A stretch of 64,000 nucleotides of DNA from Larix kaempferi (lineage: Eukaryota; Streptophyta; Pinopsida; Pinales; Pinaceae): NCBI GenBank assembly GCA_027924585.1, contig BSBM01000106.1, positions 43,524,501 through 43,588,500 of the forward strand, written 5' to 3'. The notes under the pieces are model-generated. The model saw only the letters and a program-made list of their open reading frames with translations, was not told the DNA's origin and did not search any database. Shown here one piece after another: positions 11,350 through 22,278 of this stretch; within the stretch, counting starts at the first letter, position 1, and each line of letters opens with the position of its first letter. Both the position numbers and the translations under genes were made by a program.

Positions 11350-12907
11350 TATACCGAAGAGGGTATTGGATAAAATCCATTGTATTTGCATAGATTTTCT
11401 ATGAAGAGGGGAGAAGGAAGGGTCCTGACTACATTTGGAATAATGACGACATAAATCATTGCCTCTTCATAAAGGAGGCTGGGGGTTGAAAAGGATCCAA
11501 GAATTAAGTGGTGCATTAGCTACTAAAAACATGTGAAACTTAATTAGTAAATCTTCTTTATGGAATAATGTAATGCAACAAAAATATATTGCTCCATTGT
11601 CTACAGTGGATTGGACCATGAATCCAATGGAAATCCATAAAAAAATGTTCAAATCATTGCATTTCCCTTAATTAGAAATATTTTTGTGTGCAAGGTGGGG
11701 AATGTTGAATAGGTAAAAATCGGAAGAGATGGTATTATGGGATACAATAATTCGATATGTATTTCTAAGGTGGTAATTCAATAGATCAATCAACAAAACA
11801 TTGTATTCTTAAATCAAGCAACGAAGGAGGATCATTTGACCTAAAAGAAACAAGGTTGGAAAAGTGTCGAGCAATTAGACTTAAGGGGAAATATGAGTAT
11901 TCAGTGGGAACGATACATTAATGAACTTCATAATGGATTCATAAGACTCCAGGGCGGGAATGATGTCTTATGTGGGCACAAAACATAGAGGTGGGGCATT
12001 ATATGGTGAGTAAAAGATATGATGTTTTTATTGAACAGGATGTACATTAGGAGAGGGCGTGGTGGAAACATATTTGGAAGGTAAAATCACCAAGGAAAAA
12101 TAATATATTTATGTGGCTTGCATTGTGAGCTAAGATTCCAACCTGGGATTATTTTTAGAATTTCCAATTTCACGATCCAGGGATATGCTATATGTGAAAG
12201 ACCACAAGCGAAGACTTAGTACATATTTGTGTTTATTTCCTTTATTCCAAATAGGTATGGTTTGATGTTGGGAACTAGCTAGGGGCCAATGATTCTTGGG
12301 TGGGGCATTCAGTGGAAGAATGGCTTCAAAATTGGTATCAAAATCTAGATTTATTAAACCACTGTGCAGTTCCCTTCTTGAATATATCGAGTATATGGTT
12401 GGATACAAATGTAAGGATTTTTTATGACAAGTATTTACCCTCGTTTCAAGTTATTGCTATGATTTGTGCTCTTTCTTGGGAATAGAAAGTTCATGAAAAA
12501 TATAATTTGGGAAGGTTTATTTGTTAGTTAGTGATAGATCATTCAAAACCTTGGTATTTTTTTGATGGGGCATTCCAAAGGGAGAATCAGAAAGGAGGGA
12601 GAGGAGGGATTATCTACTTATTGGAGGATTAGTGTATTAAGATTATGGCAAATTTGGGGAGTAAAAGCAGCAATAGAGATGAACTCTTGGCCTTGTTTGC
12701 AGTTATGAGGGAGGCACATCGTCGAGAAATAAGAGACCTTCAAATTCATGGTGATTTGCAACTGGTTATTAATTGGATGAATAATGTCCTTTCTATAAAA
12801 GTTATCAATATTCGAAATCTAGCCTTAGAACTTAAGAATTCTATTAGTATTTTTGACATGATCTCTTTCAAGCATATATATAGAGAATGAAATCATTTGG
12901 TGGGTAG
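11350..12907 (+). pseudogene. LINE-A ORF2 second part: RT C-terminus and RNase H
   Basis: The reading resumes with IPKRVLDKIHCICIDFL (11352-11402), the start of the RT thumb region. Pieces of the usual post-RT sequence follow (KEAGGLKRIQELSGALATKN near 11475-11530). A C-terminal RNase H fold is legible at about 12560-12895: FFDGAF, then RDELLALFAV, IHGDLQLVINW and FKHIYRE. These correspond to the D, E and D positions of the RVT_3-type RNase H in plant L1-like elements. Many stops show it is dead. It is cut at 12907 by the large TIR transposon. Confidence 0.75.
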
Positions 12908-12933
12908 AACATGCTATACAACTTGACAAGAAC
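12908..12933 (+). repeat. Left terminal inverted repeat of the large transposon
   Basis: Twenty-six bases match the opposite strand of 33137-33162 with two differences (C/T at position 7 and A/G at position 21). It is preceded directly by the GTAG target copy. Confidence 0.8.
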
Positions 12934-13445
12934 TTTAAACTCAAAATGAGAACTGTAGCAAAAAAAAACCCATATTTTTGCATGAAAACACCAAAAAAAA
13001 ACCCGAATCAGAAAGTGGTGCTACCGGCAGCACCACTTTTTGATTTGGGGTAAAAAATATACAAATGAACCAAAACATTTGTTATTGTTGCTTGCAAAAA
13101 CCTTAAAATCAAGCTCTAAATTGAAAACTAATGCTATTGGTAGCACACGTTTTCAAAAAATGGCATTTTTATGTGATTTTATCATAATTGAAAATTATAC
13201 TTATTTAATCTCTTAGTAACACTATATAAAACTTGCATTGAGGTAAACACAAATTATTCAAGAAATAACTTGAACACTCTTTTCATATAAAATACCAAAA
13301 TTTATGATATTCATCATAAAATCATATATTAAACCATAAGACGTAGAAGTAATTCATATCAAAATTCAATCTCTCCTTTAGAGTCGCATACAAACAATGG
13401 CATATTAATAAAAAAGACAAAATGTTTCATGTGCAAATATTCAAA
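12934..13445. other. Left subterminal non-coding region of the large transposon
   Basis: AT-rich with no ORF of note. It contains a hairpin-forming palindrome, GTGGTGCTACCGGCAGCACC, at about 13016-13035, and a related GGTAGCAC near 13139. The right subterminal region has GGTGCTACCAG near 33053. Such shared subterminal motifs are often transposase-binding sites, but that role is inferred here. Confidence 0.45.
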
Positions 13446-14808
13446 TCAACACATGGATTCTGACACACCATCAAAAGCTACATTTTCTTCACATGAATGA
13501 CTGGATGAAGATGTAGATGACCCGTATTCTTCTCTACTATCAATGAGTGTAGCATATGAATCTTCATGTACGCCCAACATTTCATATTCCATATTCCTTC
13601 TAGATCTACGGCTTGGTTTAGCAAACTCCCATGTTGCAACTATTTCTGGTGCCAACAATCTTTTGATAATCTCTATAGTCTTGGAGCGAAGAGTACCTTT
13701 CCTTGTCAACTAGAATTCACAAACTAGTATGTCAACATCCTCTAATTTCAAAATGTCTATGCGACAATGATTTACATTTTGATCCTTTATTTTTTTTCTT
13801 ATTGCAAACCTTTTTCTCAATCACCATCTCCGGTTTGTACACACCATCAAATGAGTGTCCGTGTGTTGCAATATACCAATGTACTTCAATAGATATAAAT
13901 TTTTCATTTTATTTATTGACCTTCATAACTTTTGAAATCCAAAATGGATAAACGCGTGGATCTTCTGTGGCCAAAACCGCAATCATGCAAACCTCCTTAA
14001 TATCTTGTACCGAGCCTCTGTAAATTTATTCCATCGCCTCACGTCGTGCAGATGATCTTCTGGACCCAATTTACATTTTCGTTTCTTCTGGTTGAAAAGG
14101 CTCAACACTTTCAGGATTAACATTTCTCTCTTCATTTTCATTTGAAATAATTTTTGTCCAACCAAATGGAGTCTTCAAAAAAATATCTCCATTTGTAGAG
14201 TTTGTAATTATGTCATTTTTCTCCATGAAAAATGCCTCCCACCAAACAGAATCAACAACATAAAAATAGTCATATGTATCTTTGATATACATCTCTATTG
14301 TCCTAGCATGAATTTTGAATTTCAACAGCTGATTGAAACAACAATAACTTTGAAGCTTACATTTGACGACGTGGGATGAACTTCAGAAATGTTAAACCTG
14401 ATGTAGGCCCCCATTCCTCACTTGTTGAGTACTTCTTACCCCATAGTAGTGTTTTCCCATCAATTTGTTTTATATGAAATTGATGCTGAAAGATAATGTC
14501 ATTAAGTTTCTCAATGCGCCTTTCTTCACCATCGATCCCAAAATAAGTCTTCACATGTCAATAGTTTCCTCCAATGTTAGTACACCAAGCTCTAGACTAT
14601 ATGTTTTTCTAATACTTTCAGTTAATGATGGAAGGATCCCAACATTATTCCTCCCCAATGTCACTACAAAACGGCTAAACATTTGACCAATATGGTCATT
14701 TGTATGTCCAAAAAGAAGGAAACCAAATTTAACCTTCTGAAAAAATCTCAATTCAACAAGCATGTGCAGATAACCAAACATGATCTGATTTTTGTTTTCC
14801 CTGCTTTT

Positions 14809-15267
14809 TGTTAGGATATTTAGACACTTAGGAGTTAGTTAATATCAACTTGTGTAATAGATTCATTAGGTAAAGTGTGTTTCTTTAGTATGCATTAGTA
14901 TGCGTTTGTAAATATTTAAATCCGACGGCCACGATATGTTCTAGACATAGAGTTATCCGAGGGCTCAACTTCTGCTAGATCATATGTACCCTTGATTTGT
15001 GGCTTAACACCTGATTGGTCCACGATCTCTATTTAAAGAGCATGGAGGGTCATTTTCTAGTTGATCGATTATGAGAAGCTCATTTGTAACTTTCTTTCTT
15101 TTCATAATAAATTGCTCCGTAGAAGCTATTTGGCCGGGGCCATGGAGTGTTTCCCTCTCGAGGGTTTAAACCACGTCAAAATATCGGTGTATCGATTTGT
15201 GATCTATTTGTGTGAAGTGGTTGCTCTAGGTGTTTGGTATTTTGGGAGTACCTTGTGTACCCGAACA
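14809..15267 (+). repeat. 5' LTR of copia-A
   Basis: A 459-bp LTR from TGTTAGG to CGAACA. A TATA-like TATTTAAA lies near 15030, in the sequence CTCTATTTAAAGAGCATGG, and is a plausible core promoter. It differs from the right LTR at scattered positions. Confidence 0.95.
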
Positions 15268-15279
15268 TGGTATCAGAGT
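15268..15279 (+). promoter_or_regulatory. Primer-binding site of copia-A
   Basis: TGGTATCAGAGT directly abuts the LTR end, one base different from the canonical tRNA-iMet site TGGTATCAGAGC. Confidence 0.9.
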
Positions 15280-15581
15280 TTTTATGAAGAGCCGCTTCCG
15301 GTTATGATCTAGATCTTGAACTAGTGTTGCCAAAACTTGAAAGGGTTTTTGGTTCTAAAATTTTTGTGCATTTCTAGGCTGTGGGAGGTGTTCCATTGCG
15401 TTCGGAGAATCATTTCCATTGGGAAATAGTTTTTGTTTGATCGAAAACGGTTTCTGGTTGCTTCAGAAACGCGTATTTCATCAGATCTGAAGGTATAATG
15501 TTACAGTGACATTTTTTAATTTTTCTAAAAAAATATTTCATATTTCATCAGTTTTTATTAATAGATTTTTTTGGTTTCGGA

Positions 15582-18500
15582 TTGTTTCCTTCCCTGTATG
15601 CATATGCTCTTTGTTGTGCACCTCGTGTGATCTCGGTGAATCAGAAACAAAAAGGGAAATGGTTTTTCTCGTCTGTGTATGCTCTTTGTCGTGCACCTTG
15701 TGCTTCAGAATCTAACTCTCATGGACATACACTTTGTGCTTCTGGTTATTCTTATAATGCATCTTCTTCTTCTACTTCAAATGAATGGCTCATTGATTCT
15801 GGAGCACCTTATCATATGGATAAGGATCAAGTCATATTTTCTACTATGCATGAATGTAACACCAAACAAATATTTGTTGGTGATGATATATCTCTAAGTG
15901 TTGTAGAATCTGGAACAGTTCCAGTAGATAATGGTCATTTTAGTGATGTACTACATGTTCCAAGATTTTCTTGCAATTTGTTATTAGTCTATCAAATCAC
16001 TCATTCTGGTGAAGGTAAAACTGTGACGTTTACACCTCACCAAATTGTAATCAAGGATTTTAAAGATCCTCAACATGTCCTAGATACCAAAATTGTTGAT
16101 GATATTACCAGGTTGTACAAATTTAACAACTTTGGGTCATCACCTTTTCTTTTAGATTTTGTTGCTCATAGTGATAACTTGAGCAAACTTTGGCATGAGC
16201 GATTTGTTCACTTAAATTTCCGCTCATTGCAATAACTATGTAAAGACAATATGGTGACAGGTCTTCTGATGGTATCTTGCAGGGATGGTGTTTGTTCTGG
16301 TTGTGTACTCGGAAAACATCATCGGGACAGTTTTGACAAATGTGCCTCTTTGCATGCCTTGGTTCCCTTGGAGCTTGTGCATAGTGACTTGTGTGGTCCT
16401 ATTCCATATGCTTCCTTTTCTGGTTTGAAATATTTCTTAACTTTCATTAATGGTTACACCAGACACACTTGGATTTATTTCCTAAAACATAAGAGCAAAG
16501 TATTTAACATGTTTTTGGCCTACAAGGCCCTTGTTGAAAAATAATCTGGTCATCAAATTATTAAGTTAAGATCCGATAATGGAGGAGAATATGTTAACAA
16601 AAAGTTCACTACTTTCTACAATGAACAAGGAATCCAACAACAACACACTGTTCCTTATACACCACAACAAAATGGTGTCGTTGAATGGAAGAACCACACT
16701 TTAAAAGAAATGGCTAATTGTATTATCCAATCTAAGGGACTAAGTCTTCAATTTTGGGCTGAAGCCATAAATTGTGCAACTTACATAGTTAATTGCACCC
16801 CCACTAAATCTTTACAAGGTATTACACCAGAAGAAGCATGGAGTAAAAATAAACCAGATGTAAGTCACTTCCGTGTGTTTGGTAGTGAAGCATGGGCTCA
16901 CATTCCGGATGAAAAACGGAAAGCATTGCAAGCTAAAAGTGAAAAGTGCATATTTTTTGGATATTCTGAAGATGTGAAAGGTTATAGACTTCTTCAACCA
17001 AATTCTCATGATATAATCATTAGAAGAGATGTTAAATTTGATGAAAATCTCTTGGCCTGCGAGCCTAACTCGACGATTGTGCCATCTTTGGCCTGCGAGC
17101 CTAATTCGGCAATTGTGCCTTCTTCTTCTTCCAACTTCCTTGACAAGTTTCCAACTCTAGTTTTTGATGATGACATTGAGGATGAAAATCCACCTCCGCC
17201 TGCTGATGTTCCTCCAGTTGCACCATCACAAGTGCTTCCTCAATGGGTCCATTCAACATGTCAAGTTGCTGGTGATCCTAGAAATCAATGTCGAACACGT
17301 TCTCAGTTTTAGCGAGCCTCTTCTCTTTTGGCTCGAGTTTCCGAGAATCATGATCCGGAAACTTTTGCAGAAGCTTCGGGAAATCCATATTGGGATGCAA
17401 CTATGGATGAAGAATATCGTTCCTTGATGGTGAATGATACTTGGGATCTTGTATCTCTTCCAAAGGGAAGAAAACTTGTTAGATGTAAATGGGTCTATAG
17501 AACTAACTATGCATTAGATGGAAGTGTTGAAATACTTAAGGCAAGGTTATTTGCCAAAGGTTTTTCACAAGTTGAAGGGATTGACTACAATGAAACCTTT
17601 TCTCCTATCACAAAAATGAACTCCATCCTCCTTGTTCTTTCCCTTTCCGCCTTACATAACTGGGAAGTCCATCAAATGGATGTCAAGTATACATTCTTAC
17701 ATGGTTATTTACAGGAAGAAATTTACATGGAACAACCTCCTGGAAATGTTCAGAATAACTCTATCCTTTTCTATCGCCTTAAGAAATCCTTATATGGCCT
17801 TAAGCAAGATCCTAGAGCTTGGTATGCCAAAATGGATAGCTTTCTCCTTGACACTGGTTTTTGTAGATGTCATTCTGACCCCAATTTCTATACCAACAAA
17901 GTAGGAAACCATCTCATCATACTTGTTCTATATGTTGAAGACCTTATTCTTACTGGTAGTGACCCTAAGATTTTAACCCATGTGAAATCCAGTCTTAAGC
18001 AAAATTTTGAAATGTCAGACTTAGGACATTTGCATTATTTTCTTGGTCTCCAAGTCCTATAAACCAAAGAATGAATCTTTCTTTCTCAGTCTAAGTATGC
18101 TTGTGACCTTCTTCATCGCTTTCACATTGAAGATTGTACACCATCTCCTTCTCCCTTCCAATCTAGAGTCAAACTTTATGCCACTTGTACTTCACTTGAA
18201 GTAGATGCCACCTTGTATCGTCAGCTTCTTGGTACTCTCTTATACTTGAATCATTCTCGTCCTGACCTTTCCTTTGTCGTTGGTCGTGTTTCCCGTTATA
18301 TGCAAACACCTCATGAAAGTCACTGGAAAGAAGCTAAAAGAATACTTCGATATATTCGAGGTACAATTCAGTTTGGGATTCATTACAGTATAGGGGGGAA
18401 CCTTTGTGGGTTGGTTTCACTGATTCAGATTGATCCAGCGATCCTGATGATCGAAAGTCTACTGCAGGTTATGTTTTTAGTCTGGGATCTGGACCTGTCA

Positions 18501-18880
18501 CTTGGGCTAGTAAGAAACAACAAGCTCTTGCTCTTTCTTTAGCAGAGGCAGAATATTGAGCCGCAGTTAATTCCAGTCAGGAAGCTTTATGGCTTTGACA
18601 GATCCTTTCATAGTTTGGATTCGAGTAGCAATAGCCTACTCCACTTTGGTGCGACAATCAAAGTGCCATCAAGCTCGCCAAAGATCCAGTTCTACATCAA
18701 CGTAGCAAACACATTGAGCTACATATGTACTTCATCAGAAATCTTGTACATGATCATGTTATTGAAGTTCTCTTCTGCCCTACAGATGATCAAGTTGCAG
18801 ACATCTTCACCAAGTCTCTTATAGAGGCGAAGTTTTCTAAACTTCGATCTATGTTAGGAGTTCAAGAATTTGTCATTAAG
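15582..18880 (+). pseudogene. Copia-A pol: protease, integrase, RT and RNase H, broken
   Basis: Domains run in copia order. Protease: EWLIDSGAPYHM near 15785. Integrase: HERFVHLNFRSL, then CSGCVLGKHHRDSF, HSDLCGPIP, RSDNGGEY and PYTPQQNGVVEW. RT: KWVYRTNYALDGSVE, KARLFAKGFSQVEGIDY, HQMDVKYTFLHGYL and LYVEDLILTGSD. RNase H: YRQLLGTLLYLNHSRPDLSF, and ADIFTKSL in another frame. Stops or shifts occur near 16233, 16544, 17310, 18060 and 18400-18560. The RT catalytic YVDD has become YVED near 17932, which should abolish polymerase activity even without the stops. Confidence 0.9.
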
Positions 18881-18971
18881 GGGGGATAGGCTCTAATCCC
18901 TCCTTCCTTCTCCTGATAGTGTCACTTTTGTAAATCCTTCAATTCTATCCCATGTTGTTCTTAACGGGGGA

Positions 18972-19429
18972 TGTTAGGATATTTAGACGCTTAGGAGTTA
19001 GTTAATATCAACTTGTGTAATAGATGTGTTAGGTAAAGTGTGTTTCTTTAGTATGCATTAGTATGCATTTGTAAATATTTAAATATAACGGTCACGATAT
19101 GTTCTAGACATAGAGTGATCCGATGGATCAACTTCTCTTCGATCATACCTACCCTTGATCTGTGGCTTAACACCCGATTGGTCCATGATCTCTATTTAAA
19201 GAGCATGGAGGGTCATTGTCTAGTTGATCGATTATGAGAAGCTCATTTGTAACTTTCTTTCTTTGCATAATAAATTGCTCCGTAGAAGCTATTTGGCTGG
19301 GGCCATGGAGTGTTTCCCTCTCGAGGGTTTAAACCATGTCAAATATTGGTGTATCGATCTGTGATCTGTTTGTGTGAAGTGGTTTCTCTAGGTGTTCATT
19401 CTTTTGGGAGTACCCTGTGTACTCGAACA
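18972..19429 (+). repeat. 3' LTR of copia-A
   Basis: 458 bp, the same ends as the left LTR. The segment before it contains purine runs (AAGGGGGGATAGG near 18880 and AACGGGGGA adjacent to the LTR), which suit a polypurine tract. Confidence 0.95.
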
Positions 19430-20253
19430 CTTTTGTTGTCCAATTGCAGATATATAACTCGAGGAATGTTACCAAACCAATGATTCAAAACATGGTGAAT
19501 TATCGTAATGGTCATATTTGCATCATTATGAATATTGGGAGTTGTAAAGTAAACCTTTTGAGACATTTGACCATTAAAATCCATATAACCAACCAAGTGA
19601 AACTGCATAAGATTTTCCTCCTTTAAATTCTTTGGTACACAAACAAAATGTGGAATAGTGTTTTTTTTTTTTTTGATCCATTCCATCAATTATCAAACCC
19701 ATATACTTATGTGGTTCATCGTAACACTTCTTGCGATGTTTGTATAACTTTTTTCGTTCAACTGATTCTTGATTGTGATGTGCTTGAAGTTCTTTAACAA
19801 CAGAATCTCCAAATAAAATAAAAACAAAACATTGATGAGCTTTTGTAATAGATATTTATTCCAAAAAAATAAAGTTGTTAGAGACATACCTCTATCTATC
19901 TCTTTTGATTTATTCCTTCTTTGTTTAAGAGAAGCACATATACTGCAAACCCCCATCCTTGACATCTTAGGAATACAGACATTGTTGAACTTTGTTTTCC
20001 ATAATCTTGTAAAATATACATATCTAATGAAATTTTTATTTCCTTCTGCATATTGAACAAATTCCTTGTACAAGTTGTAGATTTCCTGCCTTGAGAATTT
20101 ATCTGGAATGTGTATGGTTTCTCTATCTGGCATACTCTCTCCATGGTTAGAAAAGAATTTACGCATCCATGACATTGCAATGTTTGTTAACGGCCCACTA
20201 GCTTGTGCATGATATTCTTTAGAATAAAATGTAGGATCATTTTCTAGCCTTTT

Positions 20254-20640
20254 CTAGATTCTTGACAGTCTAAGATTACCATTTGAGTGGATTCTTTTGA
20301 ATGCCCTTTTGCAGAGAAAAATACTTCCAATGCAATAATCATAATATGCCTTTGTAGAAATCATGCACCATACCAAATATGAATCTTGCATATTTTTGTT
20401 CATTGATATATATGCTCGTATTTTCTCTAAGGCATAATTGTAGTGTATTTTTTTCAGACAAATTTTTTGGCAACACTCACTTGAAATCAAATCAGTAATA
20501 GAACTAGGACTTGTGAGAAAATATTTCCTAGACCTTGTATAACTAAAATGCTTTGGATTGATATAAAATGGCCTAGTCCTACACTTAATCTTTCTCATTG
20601 ATAGAATTTTACTTTGCGTTTCATGAACCATTAAATCATC
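20254..20640 (-). pseudogene. Transposase middle region with cysteine motif
   Basis: Part of the large transposon's transposase. The 125-codon frame carries SSECCQKICLKKIHYNYALEKIR in outline, matching the CC..CL element that precedes the catalytic core in DUF7869 proteins. A stop near 20254 separates it from the next block, which starts SWMRKFFSNHGE. The latter includes a second cysteine pair (GVCSICASLKQRR) that is probably metal-binding. Confidence 0.65.
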
Positions 20641-21706
20641 ATCATTAGAATGAATATCCTCATCAATGTGAGGAATATCATCCCTCTCATTGAGATTATC
20701 ATCACAAAAATTAGTAGGAGAATGATTATCTACATCGGTATCAAGTTTATCACTTGAGGTTAAATCAACATCATTGGCGGGTTCATCCTCCCCAAAATCA
20801 TCATCTGTACCATTAAAACCCTCGCTTGGAGGGAAATCATCTTCAATTCCATCAAAATCCTTTCTTGGAGGAAAAGAACCTTCATCATTATTGGTTCCCT
20901 CATCCTCACCAGAATCATCACCTGTCCCTTTAAAATCCTCGCTTGGAGGAAAATCATCATCACTGCCACCAAAATCCTCACTTGGAGGAAAATCATCATG
21001 AGTGCCATCAGAACCCTCACTCGGAGGAAATTCATCTTCACCATTATTGGTGCCCTCATTCTCACCAACTTCATCATTTGTCCCTGATTAAAATCCTCAC
21101 TTGGAGGAAAATCATCATTAGAGCCATGAAAATCCTAGCTAGGATGAAAACCATCTTTAACATTGTTTTTTCCTTTATCCTCAACAAAATCATCATTTGT
21201 CTCATTAAAATCCTCTCTTGGAGGAAACTCATCATATGTTCCATCAAAATCCTTGCTTGGGGGAGGAATATTATCAATCCCATTAAAATCCTTGCTTCAA
21301 GTAAAATAATCATCGGTGCCATTAAAATCCTCGCTTAAAGGAAAATCATCTACACCATCATTAGTGCCTTCATCCTCACCAAAATTATTATCTATCCCAT
21401 CAAAATCCTTGCTTGTAGGAAAATCAAGTTTGTTGTCTTGTAAATCCTCGGTTGGAGGAGAATCTTGGCTTGGAGAGAAATCATCGTTTGTGCCTTTAAA
21501 ATCCTCGCTTGGAGGAAAATCTTGGCTTGAAGGAAAATCAATGTTAGTGCATTGAAAATCATCGCTTGGAGGAAAATCATTCTTGATTCCTTGAGAATGA
21601 TTTCCTTGAGAAAAATCATCATTGGTGCCTTGAAAATCGTCACCTCGAGGAAAATTTTCATCATCTTCCACAATGTCTTTAAAATATCCACATGGAGGAA
21701 GCTCTT
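20641..21706 (-). repeat. Acidic 39-bp coding repeat at the transposase N-terminus
   Basis: About two dozen imperfect copies of a roughly 39-bp unit encode, on the minus strand, variants of DFPPSEDFNGTND. The longest clean run is 21297-21719 (FPPSEDFKGTNDDF, FPLSEDFNGTDDYF and so on). The copies give a strongly acidic, proline- and glycine-containing, probably disordered arm ahead of the transposase core. Copies also appear right of copia-B (27926-28000), showing the array was continuous before that insertion. Plus-strand ORFs here are shadows. Confidence 0.8.
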
Positions 21707-22164
21707 TGTTCGGGTACACATGGTACTACCAAAGGACCGAACACCAAGAGCAACCACTTCACACAAATAGATCACAGATCAACACATCGATGTTTTGACG
21801 TGGATTAAACCCTCTTGAGGGAAACACTCCACGGCCCCGGCCAAATAGCTTCTATGGGACAATTTATTATGCAAAGAAAGAAAGTTACAAATGAGCTTCT
21901 CATAATCGATCAACTAAACAATGACCCTCCATGCTCTTTAAATAGAGATCATGGACCAATCGGGTGTTAAGCCACAGATCAAGGTTAGGTATGATCTAAA
22001 AGAAGTTGAGCCGTCGGATCACTCTATGTTGGGAACATATCGTGACCGTCGGATTAAGCATTTACAAATGCATACTAATGCATACTAAAGAAACACACTT
22101 TCCCTAATGGATATATTACATAGGTTGATCTTAACTAACTCCTAAGTGTCTAAATATCCTAACA
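21707..22164 (-). repeat. 3' LTR of copia-B
   Basis: 458 bp from TGTTCGGGTACACA to TATCCTAACA on the plus strand, adjoining the polypurine tract. It differs from the right LTR by scattered substitutions and small indels. Confidence 0.95.
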
Positions 22165-22278
22165 TCCCCCCTTAAGAACAACTTGGGATAGGATTGAAGG
22201 ATTTACAAAAGTGACACTATTAGGAGAAGTAAGGAGGAATTAGAGCCTATCCCCCCTTAATGACAAGTTTCTGAACTC

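Larger units (their letters stand above)
14809..19429 (+). mobile_element. Copia-A: Ty1/copia element lacking gag
   Basis: LTRs at 14809-15267 and 18972-19429 begin TGTTAGGATATTTAGAC and end CGAACA. They are flanked by CTTTT (14804-14808 and 19430-19434). A tRNA-iMet primer-binding site follows the left LTR and a G-rich tract precedes the right LTR. It lies inside the transposase gene, just after the LQLDN motif. The internal region begins coding at the protease. The gag present in its sister copia-B is missing, so it is an internally deleted copy. Confidence 0.95.

Noticed and set aside
20774-21338. Plus-strand ORFs with serine/proline or histidine/glutamate-rich repeats
   Set aside because: They are antisense shadows of the 39-bp acidic repeat of the transposase, which reads sensibly only on the minus strand.
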